Source: Pyrenochaeta sp. MPI-SDFR-AT-0127
Taxonomy: Eukaryota; Ascomycota; Dothideomycetes; Pleosporales; Cucurbitariaceae
DNA: 64,000 nucleotides
Reading direction: 5' to 3'
Assembly (NCBI GenBank): GCA_020747015.1
Contig: JAGTJM010000039.1
Location: 239,755 to 303,754 of the forward strand
The position numbers and the translations under genes were made by a program. Numbering within the stretch: position 1 is the stretch's first letter; each line of letters begins with the position of its first letter. Under the pieces are notes generated by a model. It searched no databases. It had not been told where the DNA came from and saw nothing but the letters and a program-made list of their open reading frames with translations. Positions 1-9,806 of this stretch are shown here, one piece after another.

Positions 1-517
1 GTGACTTTGACATGTGGCTGATTTGGAGATTGCTCATCATGTCCACTTGGCCCTAGACCTAGTTGGACTCTACTATTCTCGCCATCGGCTGCTCCAGAAA
101 AATGTTCCTGCGGCTGCAGTCTACAGAGAATTTGGCCCGCAAATACCTCCACAACATGATGAGCCTCGCTTGCGGAAAGCCTACTCAAAAAGCTTGCCTT
201 GTGTAGTCGTCGATGCCAGGAGCTTGCGATTGGCTTGTCAATCATGGTGCGAATAACTAAATCAGTCGCAAGAGATAGTCTGTCGCCTTCCCCAAGCTGA
301 ACAGGAGGAGATACGCAACTTTCTGATAAGTGAGGATGTTTTGTTCCTATCTTGGTTCTAGGCAAACCAATGTTCTCGCATACAGGGTTTCAGTCTTCGA
401 ACTCTTGCGAGGATTGTTACTGGAGAGAGTATATCTGCTTTTCAAGATGCAAAGTATACACGCTTTTACTTGTACAACCCAAAGCGAAAATAATGTTATC
501 TCTAGCAATTGTTCGCG
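1..517. other. window edge, no gene recognised
   Basis: No family is recognisable here. The only notable open frame is 80 codons on the + strand (14-256), without a recognisable domain. The segment from about 260 on is the downstream flank of the fucosidase gene that ends at 518. A partial gene running off the left edge cannot be excluded. Confidence 0.4.
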
Positions 518-2574
518 TCAACCTTTTGTGGCGTACTTAATCTTAATCGTCCAGACATACTTATCACCACTAATCACATCATTGGGTAAGTTCACAACCA
601 GATTACCGGCCGCGTTTCTCTCCAACTTAAGTACAGTACCGCTTTGGCTACCACCAATGACAGTTGTTGTGTCACCTTCCATCCAAGGGATCGGATCTGT
701 AAACACGAGTTGGGATCCAGGTTGCCCGACATGGTGGATATAGAAGGCGTCTGGCTTGACCGCGTAGCGGTATGGACCAGATTCTTGGGTTACACTCCAG
801 TAGCGAGTTCCAAAGATGCTCTCGCCATGCGAGTGGATCCAAGCACCTGCGTCCAAAAGGTTCTTTCGCTGCTGGTCAGGAATGCTGCCGTCATTCTTCG
901 GGCCAATGTTTAGGAGCAGATTCCCATTGTTGACTACGGTGTTGACCAAGTCGATGACGATGTCCTCACCCGTCATATAATCACTGTCTTTCGTCATGTA
1001 GTTAAATCCAAACGAGAATGGATCGATGCCGCGGTTGCTCTCGAACTTTGACGCGGAGAAAGTCAAACCAGCGTACCTGGTGTTTGCGAGAACATTTAGT
1101 TTATAGTACACCGAAATAAAACCTGGACGGGGAGCACTAGTTACTTACTCTGGAGTATCGAAGTCGCCCCCAATACCGCACCTGTTGTTCCAAGTCACCT
1201 GTCGGTTTTGATCGCGCGCCCAGTTGAGCCATGGCGCTAAGACTTCAGGTGCTTTATTAGGACCTCCAATATCACACCAAAGGATATCCGTCTCGTAGTT
1301 GTAGAGGAGGGCCTCCATCTGAGGCACCTGGATGTCTGTAAGAAAATCTTCGACTTCGACAAATCCAGTGTATTCGATCGACTGGTTAGTGTACGGATTG
1401 GTAGGTGGGCGACCGTAGTAGTTCCCTTGGTAGTTTTGATCCCATCCATATTTAACATAAGCGGGATTGAACCATTCCGGCATGCTAAAGTAAGTTCCTA
1501 TACTCGTTGCATTAGCACGATGTGTATCGCGAAGTCGAGATCGGGGGTGTTCTCACCCCGGCGAAGCTGTGGTTGCTCTTTCTTTGCTACATCAAATAGA
1601 TCCTTGAGAAAATCCCTTTTGGGCCCATAATGGACTGTAGAACGCCTACTTATTGACTCTGAATGGTTGAACAGTGCCCAACCATCGTGATGCTCTAGAT
1701 GGTTTCTTATTAGTGCCTATAATATTTGTCTAAATGCAAGATGAACACGCACTAGTCACGGGCACAAAATACTGCGCACCAGCATCGGCAATCAAATTAA
1801 CCCAGTCGCGAGGGTCAAAGTTTGTGTCCGTAAAGTTGGACATAAAGTCATCATAGTTGAAATTTTCGCCGTAGGTCTCGCGATGGTATTGGTATGTTTG
1901 ACTTCGGAAGTCTGGTTGGGTCATACGAAAGCCGTACCTAATTGGCGGTGTTAGAGACGTACTACTAAATCCAGCGAGCTGGCATACCATTCTGAATAGT
2001 CTTGATTTCGCCCAGGCTTGTTCCCATACCCTGGGGCTGCGTAAATCCCCCAATGGATAAAGATTCCATACTTAATCTCATGGAACCAATCAGGATTCCA
2101 ATGGGATGATAAACTGCTCTCCAATGCATCATAGTCCCCAAAACCACAACGGCCGGAGAATACCTGGCTGCTCGTGCGGTTCTGGTGCCATTTTGCAACC
2201 ACAGTGGCACCGCATGGTGTGCCTGGCGCAATTCCTGCTTTGTTCTTTACACCTACTTGGACAACTGCGCTTTGGCTTGGTGTGAGACGAATGAGACTGC
2301 CTGGAGTCAAAGTCTCAAGTGAATCGGACTCGACACTAACTTGGAGCGTGTCTTTCCAGGTTAAGTAGTTCGTAGCATCTTTGTTCGTAACAATCAGCTC
2401 AACCACCTGTTCAAGGTCACTGCCCTCCAACCACTTTGAGGTTAAAGTGGCTCCACTGAGGACAAGATCTGGACCCGCACTGTTTTGTCTCTTTGATATG
2501 CAGCTAACGCATGGAGTTGCCGCCACCGATACTGCACCAAGTATTCCAAACAATTGGGCAAGCACGAAGTGCAT
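518..2574 (-). CDS. secreted alpha-L-fucosidase, GH29
   Basis: This enzyme hydrolyses terminal alpha-L-fucose from glycans and acts outside the cell. The start at 2574 gives a signal peptide (residues 1 to about 19, hydrophobic after MHFVLAQ). An N-terminal beta-type region of about 130 residues follows, then the GH29 barrel with the block GIFIHWGIYAAPGYG. Five exons join cleanly: introns 1938-1987, 1695-1752, 1498-1556 and 1077-1148 restore family motifs across each junction (SEWYGFRM, VTKHHDGW, GTYFSMPEWF, TPEYAGLTFS). The protein is 605 residues. The likely catalytic nucleophile is the Asp in LWCDIGG (about residue 379), by family analogy. The C-terminal part is beta-rich, as usual in the family. 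Family assignment is firm; substrate linkage cannot be told. It may relate functionally to the sugar-binding lectin at 16.7-18.2 kb (inference). Confidence 0.93.
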
Positions 2575-3185
2575 GATAAAGACGACACTTTAATATTCTG
2601 AAAACTAAGGAGATCTGAACCTTCTGCCCCAGCCAAGTTGGAAGGCTCACTTTTATAACATTCCGCATCGCTCTTGGTAGACCGCGTATAGCTTCGAACC
2701 TTAAGCTTATTGAATTTGCTAACAAGCTCGGGACTGTCCACCTGCATAGATCTGCAAACTGTCGGAAGCAGTTTTGTCATTATAAGTCAAATTAATTAAT
2801 GCTGGACAAATAAACCGCGCCAATAGCTGTCAATATGCGGTAATTTCTAACTCAAATATAACCTTGGTACAGTCTTTAGTGCGCGCGCACAGGAGTGACC
2901 TTCCTAAAGGCGAACAAGCGCTCGTTAGCATCTGGGGTCTTCCTCAGCTGACAACCTTCCCTGAGCACTTCCCTACTGAAAATTACCCGATGTCCATGGG
3001 ACGGCGTTATACACGATTCCAAAATGTTAGCGCAATTTTGAATACTACGTAACTTAACTAATAGTGAGACACATTCGGCTCTCCCCAAAACGTTACTCGG
3101 CCCGTCCTTATCTGATGTATTACTAGTTTAGGAACCTGCCTTTCATCGATGCTACTAGGCCTATATCGCGTCGGATACATTGACC
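2575..3185. other. intergenic, fucosidase upstream region
   Basis: This is the promoter side of the fucosidase gene. Short overlapping open frames on both strands show no domain. I see no RNA gene or repeat before the 12-bp array. Confidence 0.5.
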
Positions 3186-3363
3186 ATTATAGCAGCTCAA
3201 TTGGCAGTTTGATCGACAGCTCGATTAACAGCTATCGAGCTATTAATGAGGCGATCTGTTAAGCGGCCAATTAAGCGATCAATTAAGCGATCAATGAAGC
3301 GATCAATTAAGCTGTCAATTAAGCGATCAATTAAGCTGCTATTCGAGCTGTTAATTAAGCTGG
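3186..3363. repeat. 12-bp tandem repeat array (AATTAAGCGATC)
   Basis: Degenerate head-to-tail copies of a 12-nt unit, best preserved between about 3240 and 3362. Variants carry GCTGTC, GCGGCC or GATGAAG in place of GCGATC. Because the unit is a multiple of three, the minus strand reads as an artificial Leu-Ile-Asp-Arg repeat, which I do not regard as a protein. The array lies immediately upstream of a truncated gene remnant. Confidence 0.85.
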
Positions 3364-3400
3364 CCTGTAGAGTTTTAGCCTTGCGCTCCAGGGCCTCTAA

Positions 3401-4025
3401 TTGGTTGTGGAAGTTTCTCTCCGCCGACGTGCGCTTATATCTCCCTTTCAAGCAATATATGAGGGCGGAGCGGAATATGTTCCACCGCTCAAACATCCCT
3501 TGGCCCTTCTGATAGCTGATGCAGACTGGGATAATGCCGAAGCGCACCACGAAATGAGGGCAAATCCAGAACATGGTTTTGGGAAAGCAGCATTCGCACC
3601 ATTCTTCACGGGTGGAGGTTCTATGTACCATGTTGATTTCGAACCGTATGAGGACTCGATAAAGGCTTTCAATGCACCTGTTACGGCCATTACACGATTC
3701 TATTTCGATGGCGCCGCGCTATTCACAGCGACGACAGACTTCATGAATGCCCACAGCAATTACAAGATGCGCGACCCTCGGACTTCTTGGATATGCTGCT
3801 GGTGTATCTCATGAAGATTTGGATTTTGAAGATGGTAAGGGTAAAGTTTGGGTTGTCGTTTCTAGGTGGGAGAATATAGTGTATCATAGGCAGTATCTGA
3901 ACCGTCCAACCTGTAGCCAGAATTCATCTCCGTGGAGATCAGCGAAGAATGCAGCTTTCGTTTATGTAAATTTTGAGACGAGGGGCTATGCTCAACATGC
4001 TCAGATCCGGACAACTGCCGTGTAA
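3401..4025 (+). pseudogene. decayed dimeric alpha/beta-barrel-like protein gene
   Basis: The frame from about 3450 reads like fungal ABM/dimeric alpha-beta-barrel proteins: an aromatic-rich helix (DADWDNAEAHHEM), then MYHVDFEPYEDS and APVTAITRFYFD. That frame stops at 3814. The continuation, GLLGYAAGVSHEDLD then GKVWVVVSRWENIVYHRQYL, lies in another frame (open 3747-4025). No GT-AG intron can join the two, because no donor lies between the motifs, so a frameshift around 3747-3790 is the simplest reading. The N-terminus is also missing: the frame runs back into the 12-bp repeat without a good ATG. The superfamily call rests on motif memory and is tentative. It could instead be a sequencing indel in a live gene. 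Confidence 0.5.
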
Positions 4026-4133
4026 ATGTTTTCAGCACTTTGCATGCATTGCAACGGTACAACTTATCCGCGCAGATATGACAAGAGGGACGCTGACCAT
4101 TCAAAATATCTTTTGGATTCATTGAGTGACCAA

Positions 4134-5219
4134 TCAAACCACATCTGTAGTCTCATTGACACTCGGCTTGACTAGCGGTATGTGCTCGAAGCCGTTCATC
4201 TCCCAAAAAGGCTTTTCCTTTCTTCTGCTTCCTCCGGTCAGCGCAGCTGTGAGACCACAAGGATCGATGAATGTCATAAACCAAGGCATTTCATCTTTCC
4301 ACCCAGGGCCTCTCAACTCTGTTCTGCCATCCTGGGCCAGATAGACGTGATAATCTTGTGGTAGGTAGCGACGAGGATGGCGATAGTTCCAGAGCACTGT
4401 GTTGATGAGCATGAGGCTCGCTTCGAAGACCCAAAAGAACCACTCATATCTAACAATAGGCGAGAGTGACTTTGGATTCCAATCCGGACTCGGATTGATG
4501 GGGGCGCGACTGACACCAAAATGCTCAACAATGCGGTAGATAGTGCGGATAAGGATCAAAGCCATGCTGATATACATGGTCAATAGCGGGCCTTGAACCT
4601 TTCGAGATTTTATGCCACCCATGATACATCTTCTGTGGAATAGACCGGCGATGATGCAGAAGAGTGTGATTACTCCGAGTTGGACGATGAGCGACGCTTT
4701 CATCAAGCCATGCCCGAGCTTCACGTACTTCTCATCGACCTTGGGATTAGCGAGGTATGAGACACCAAGGGCGTTCATGATTTCAACGATGGCGGAAATA
4801 GTACCGAAGGAGGTCAAAGTTCGGCCTGGATGTAGAGGCGAGTAGTAGGGAACGTAGTAAAGGATGCGCCCAAGGACATGATAGTTCGCCAACTCCAGTA
4901 TTGGTCTACAACAAGTCAGTAGTTGCCTTCTACTTAGAAATCGGAAGACGTACGGTGCGCAGTAGATAAATATTGTACTGGCGATGTAAGTGTTGATGTT
5001 CTTGTAGTTGAATGCATCGTAGGAACGAATCGCGAAGCCAGCTGTGAAAAGCAAGGCGCAGAAAGGATGTAGTCCGGTGATTTTCCATGCCTTATAATGA
5101 ATGCACTGCCACACATGGGCAATGGCTGCAATGAAAAACCACGCAGCGAACATGGGAGGGGCCCATTTCACGGGCGCGTAGAAGTAAACGCTTCCGGGTA
5201 CTGGCTCACCGGTTGTCAT
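4134..5219 (-). CDS. RTA1-like membrane protein
   Basis: This is a polytopic membrane protein of the fungal RTA1 / lipid-translocating exporter-like family. Members have been linked to sterol-drug and 7-aminocholesterol resistance and sphingoid-base export. About seven hydrophobic helices are visible. Typical family blocks are the helix-1 segment starting PPMFAAWFF, IYCAPILELANYHVLGR, YVPYYSPLHPGRTL, RTIYRIVEHFGV and YEWFFWVFEA. A 48-nt intron (4906-4953, GTACGT...TTGTAG) is in frame with no stop, so an uninterrupted reading of the ORF would insert 16 residues into the IYCAP/ILELANYH motif. Removing it gives 345 residues. The start at 5219 (MTTGEPVPG) was chosen over an upstream in-frame ATG at 5330 because homologues begin close to the first helix. 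Substrate unknown. Confidence 0.9.
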   Translation of the reverse strand: MTTGEPVPGSVYFYAPVKWAPPMFAAWFFIAAIAHVWQCIHYKAWKITGLHPFCALLFTAGFAIRSYDAFNYKNINTYIASTIFIYCAPYVFRFLSRRQLLTCCRPILELANYHVLGRILYYVPYYSPLHPGRTLTSFGTISAIVEIMNALGVSYLANPKVDEKYVKLGHGLMKASLIVQLGVITLFCIIAGLFHRRCIMGGIKSRKVQGPLLTMYISMALILIRTIYRIVEHFGVSRAPINPSPDWNPKSLSPIVRYEWFFWVFEASLMLINTVLWNYRHPRRYLPQDYHVYLAQDGRTELRGPGWKDEMPWFMTFIDPCGLTAALTGGSRRKEKPFWEMNGFEHIPLVKPSVNETTDVV

Positions 5220-6344
5220 GGCAAGAAAAGTTAAATGATTGTTACTATTGTTGTTTGTGATAAAATTTGTGAGACAACCTTCATCTTTATATCTTATACA
5301 TACACTGTAAAGCATTAATGGACATATCATGTCTTGAAGCGGTGATAGAGACGCGCTGATCTTTGCGCTATGCTCTAAAAGAGGTATTCCATGGCCAAGG
5401 AGATTGTCGAGCCTTCTGAACCTATGAGCAGTGTGGCTTGGTTTGCAAGGCTGTGTAGATTGTTGTATGCGTCTGTAGGCACCAGCAAACGGGTACGGAC
5501 CGTTCCTCGGTGTTATGCCAAGGTGTGCTTGGACACTGCTCCTGACTGTTCTTGCCAGGCTGTGTTCGCTTGTCAGGCCCGAAGCACTGTGACCTCCACA
5601 TCATATTTCTAAGACAGTTTGTGTGATATGCACGTTCATTCGCCTCCTTTGCCAACTATGGGAAATTGCTGCGCACCACAGACGATGGGTATGGTGGTCA
5701 GCGATGACATCATGCGCTTGGCGTCCAGCTTACAACCTACCAACCGCATTTCAAAACGATGACTGCCCTCTCATTGCAGAGGTTGCCGCCATGACCGCCA
5801 CGTTGACCAGATGTGGAACGGAAAATCGTAGTAGTCGGGCGCAATTGAGGTCGTTTGAAAGGACAACAATCGACTATTTACAATATTGGGCCGTTACATA
5901 GATATTGAGCAATCAAAGCTTCGAGGGGAGTTTTAAAGACGTGGAAATGCGACACAACTCAATAACCATATTTCGCAGAGCTCAGTCTGGCGTTGGCCGC
6001 GCTTTTCTGTGAAGAACATCGAATCAAGGAGGAGGATGTTCACGTTCGGCACGACCGAAAGATAGATTCAAGGCCCCCACGCCATTCGCCGATCTGACCA
6101 GCGCTATCATCAATTGGGAAACAAAGAAGGCCAAGAAACTACGACAAGCCAAACACCGCCTTCGAACCGGTGGAACTTCCACGCCTTGTACAATCTTAGG
6201 CATTAACTGTCTGCAGCTCTCCACGGCAATAAAGATGCAGGAATGTTCGTTTCTGCTCAATAGTTTCCAGCTTGGTCTCGACCGTTTCGCTACCCACGCT
6301 TTAAACGCCCCGCATTTGAACCTAGTTAAGCTTTTCAAGAAGCC
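5220..6344. other. intergenic between two divergent genes
   Basis: About 1.1 kb separates the RTA1-like gene from the zinc-cluster regulator. Open frames of 60-120 codons occur on both strands, but none shows a domain, a good start context or plausible splice partners. I see no tRNA. Confidence 0.5.
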
Positions 6345-8312
6345 ATGAAGGCATCCGAAAGTGGAGAGAAGAAAGCAACACGCCAATGTTGGGAATGCCT
6401 CAAACGACGGCTAGTCTGCGACCATTCGCTGCCCCACTGTAAGAAATGTCAAAAAGCCGGTAAAGAATGCCCGGGATATGATGAGCAGAAGCCGTTGCAG
6501 TGGGTGGAGACGGGAAAGGTGACCTCTAGGCGAAGGAAGAAGGATAGTCCACCCAAGATCTACGCTGCCCCAGCGATTCAGAAGGAACAAGCTTGCGAAA
6601 CCACTAAGACTTCTTCGGAATCATCGGTGACATTGACCGGTGACGAGGTTTCACTTGAGCCGGTCGACTTCGAGGTGGCTTGCGCGGCTTGGCCTGTGGT
6701 CAACGAAGCACACCAGGGGCACTTGGCGGAAGACCCACACGAGAAGGTACTTCGGGAGCTAGTTTTTGAGCATATAGAAGCCGCACAAGAGGTTCATCGT
6801 GTCCTTCAACTTGGGGGAAGAGCGAAAATCGAAGAGGTCGTGGCTAAGGGGTTGCATGAAGAGGCTGCTAAGATGCTACAATCGAAGAGGGAGCCGCTCA
6901 AAAGATTGGAGCGCCTTCTTTGGATCATGCGCACGCAGGATCTACCCGCCTACGGTTACCTTTCCAGTGAGACGTCTGAGGTTGTGCAAGCCGTAAATTA
7001 CTGTAAGTTACTCCAACTCTAGCTTCCATTAACCGAGCGAACCCTGATTGAGATAGACAACTCTCGAATCCATCCGGAGGTAATATCAGCAGGTGAACTT
7101 GCGCCCAATCCCGCGGTGGTAATTTTTCCTTTGCATGCATTGCATCTACTTCCCCCTGCAGTGCACCATACCTTGGTATGCTTGGCACTCAACCATTTTA
7201 TCCACAGGCTCCCCAACGGTGCGGACCGGGCGGTAGTAGTCACAAACAGATCGAAGGTTTATCACCACCGGGGTGCTGCTATCCGCGCATTAAGCCACTA
7301 TGTAGGAAAAGACAAAACGAGGTGCAGTGACCTAACAATCGCGAGTATCGTCATGTTCATGAGCATGGAGGTGAGTGAAATTGCTCAATTTTTGGCGTCC
7401 TTGAAATCGCATCATATACTTATTATGATTAACAGCTCCAAAATCCAGCGTTCGCTGATTGGCGCGCCCACGCCAGTGGCATGCAGCGTCTTCTCGACAT
7501 GCGTGGTGGTCTTAAGGCATTAAGACAGCAAGCACCTTACTTAGTCCCTTCACTGATTGTCTATATTCTGTAAGTTTACACATAACTTAAAATCTTGACT
7601 AGGTTGGGCTAATCAATTTTATAGCATCGTTGCACTAGCGAACACTTGCAGCCCGTCCTGGGACCAAATTGAAATCAGCAAAATCTCTGATGACTCCATC
7701 GACGACATAATTGAGATGTACAGTCTTATGTTTCCTTACACTCTGTGTCCACCAGTGCTTTTCTTTGATATGCTCCGGACAAATCGATTACGAATAAAAG
7801 CATCAACAGGGTTATTGCTGTGTGAGATGGACCCGGACCATGCACTGGAAGCTCACGATCTGCTGGCTCGGATCGAAGCATTCAGCCCCGAAGACTGGGC
7901 GCAACCTGGAACTTTCTACGATGAATGGTTGCTTATAGGGACAATGTATCAATCTGCAACTGCAATATACTGCACGATGTCATTGCAGTCTCTAACTGTG
8001 CTGCCCAGTACACTTGAGATGAATGCGATGCGAGCAGTTCATGGGGGCCGTCTCCTAGACAGTTTGAGAGCGGCCTTGAAGTCATCCCGAGTCACGAAGT
8101 TTATCGTATGGCCTCTTGTAGTAGCAGGGGTGGAAGCGCTGTACCGTAGCGAAGGGATAAGGCATTGGATCGCGGCAACTCTGGCTGATCTCAGTCACTT
8201 GCTGGGAACAAGCAGTCCGCTCAAAGCGCGGGCTGTATTAAGACGGTACTGGCAAAAGGGAGAACCGGGTTGGGACGAATGCTTCGATCGTCCGTACGTG
8301 TTCATCATTTGA
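6345..8312 (+). CDS. Zn2Cys6 transcription factor
   Basis: Nuclear DNA-binding regulator. The binuclear zinc cluster is at Cys15, 18, 25, 32, 35 and 42 (C-x2-C-x6-C-x6-C-x2-C-x6-C). A basic stretch follows (SRRRKKDS), then a long helical region of the fungal-specific type (Fungal_trans_2-like), including SIVMFMSMELQNPAFADWR and a C-terminal WPLVVAGVEA block typical of this group. Four exons: introns 7003-7056, 7371-7435 and 7570-7624 all have GT-AG ends, and the spliced frame is 597 residues. The ATG at 6345 gives the usual short N-terminus before the cluster. Its targets are unknown. No adjacent gene shares an obvious pathway, so I do not assign it to a cluster. Confidence 0.92.
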
Positions 8313-8996
8313 TCGCTCTTATCTCAAAACTGAAAAATACAGAGAGGCAGTTATAGCCGCAACGAACCTGTGCTAGCCGAACGGACACTCCTTGAGTGTC
8401 AATGACGTGGCTAATGCAATTTAATCGATTCTTCACCCGAGAAGAAATTGTCCGAATCGCATGAGTCCTAACCGTACAGATTGAGCAGAACACTTGGATG
8501 TGTCTGTTGGATAGCCTCGACTGGTGTTGATAGGCGGTAGTTGCGAGGAAGAATCTATGCGTAGTCAACGTCGCAAGGAAGTTGGTTCTATTCAAGTAGC
8601 GATGAGAAGTAGGCAACACAATCTTTATATCCAATGAGATTTTGAGATGGCTACATCGACTATATGATGCGAGATCAGTCGAGCGTAAGGCGTTACTGAC
8701 GTCGATGTGAATCGCAGAAGTTTTGAGTAAGATGTTACATGTGACTTTGTACTAAGCCCATCACGAAACATATTTTTAGGTCAAATCTGCCCTGTTTTGC
8801 TCGCATTGTGACGATATCATACAAGGAGAAGTCATCCTGCCCGTGAATGCTCGATGATCAAACGCCGAGCCATGCTGCTAAGCTTTTCATAGCCGCGTTT
8901 TGTACACACATATTACAGAGTCGCTTTTCATATATCTTTTTCATGCTCTGCGTCTGCCCCAACCTAAATCAGCCCCAGCATCGTACTACGCCAAGC
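8313..8996. other. intergenic, convergent 3' ends
   Basis: This lies between the 3' end of the zinc-cluster gene and the 3' end of PET191. A 109-codon minus-strand open frame (8305-8634) has no recognisable features. Nothing else is supported. Confidence 0.5.
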
Positions 8997-9435
8997 TCAT
9001 CGTTCCAGGCCCTTGTTATCTGGATCCTCGTCTCCTTTCGTCTCTTTGACATCTTTATACGGTCGCCCAGCATACAGCATGTAGCCTTTCTCTTCGATTG
9101 TTCCTGCTTTTTCATCAGCCTCTGCCCGTCCTTGGCCAAAGGCGCCTGTTTCCATTTGTCCTTGGACAGCGATTGGCCGATTGCCACGGAATCGTTTTCG
9201 CATATCGATCATGCCTTTCTTGCACTCTGCATATCCTTTCTGCAGTTGCTGGCATTGTGTAGGCAGTGTGTATTTGAGGGGCGGTCGTAAGCAGTCGCCA
9301 GGCGAGTTGCGCTCGACCATGATGCAGTCGCTATTTTGGAGGCAGAAGGCCAAGGCGGCTCCTACGTTTAATCAGGCCCCAATATTCTTTGTAGTGCGTG
9401 TGGTCCGTACGTATGTCTTTACATGATTGCGGCAT
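8997..9435 (-). CDS. PET191: cytochrome c oxidase assembly factor Pet191/COA5
   Basis: Small twin-Cys protein of the mitochondrial intermembrane space needed for complex IV assembly. Exon 1 is only 25 nt (9411-9435). A 49-nt intron (9362-9410, GTACGG...CGTAG) joins it to the main exon, giving MPQSCKDIRAALAFC. The 129-residue product has Cys5-x9-Cys15, Cys21, Cys32 and Cys45-x9-Cys55. It also has the hallmark blocks NSDCIMVERNSP, LPTQCQQLQKGYAEC and GMIDMRKRFRGN, and a C-terminal YMLYAGRP. All match the Pet191 family. The gene is divergent from the lipase, with 371 bp between start codons. The tiny first exon makes it easy to miss, and an unrelated open frame covers it on the opposite strand. 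Confidence 0.95.
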
Positions 9436-9806
9436 CTTGAATGTGGAGTTGAGTGTTACCGACGCATGCGCGATGTGGAGTGATGGTGTCGTAAAAGTAT
9501 GTCGGCGATCAAGTCGCGCTGAATGCCGACGCTAGAGGAGCGCAATCACATGTTAAGGAATCGCTTCCGTGAACGTCATTTCTCCACATTGGCGGGCGAC
9601 ATCATGACTTTGCTAACGCTGCAATTGTCATCCTCGGATTTCGCTATTGTCGTCAGCTTTCTGGTTATTGGAGGAATGGGTGCATGGGAGCCTCATACAA
9701 CCTCGCCTTGATCAACGTTCTCTCGACTGTGCAGATCAGCCATACAGCTCAGACGTCTTCCTAGCAGCCACGGCATACAACACACGATACACGCGATATA
9801 CGAACA
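9436..9806. promoter_or_regulatory. shared PET191 / lipase intergenic promoter region
   Basis: The two genes are transcribed away from each other from this 371-bp interval, so it must hold both promoters and both 5' leaders. No individual element is assigned. Confidence 0.6.

Noticed and set aside
3197..3631. 144-codon minus frame with a Leu-Ile-Asp-Arg repeat
   Set aside because: It is the translation of the 12-bp tandem DNA repeat; the repeat length is a multiple of three, so any frame stays open.
8847..9290. 147-codon plus frame, hydrophobic
   Set aside because: It overlaps PET191, whose cysteine motifs and splice join are unambiguous on the other strand.
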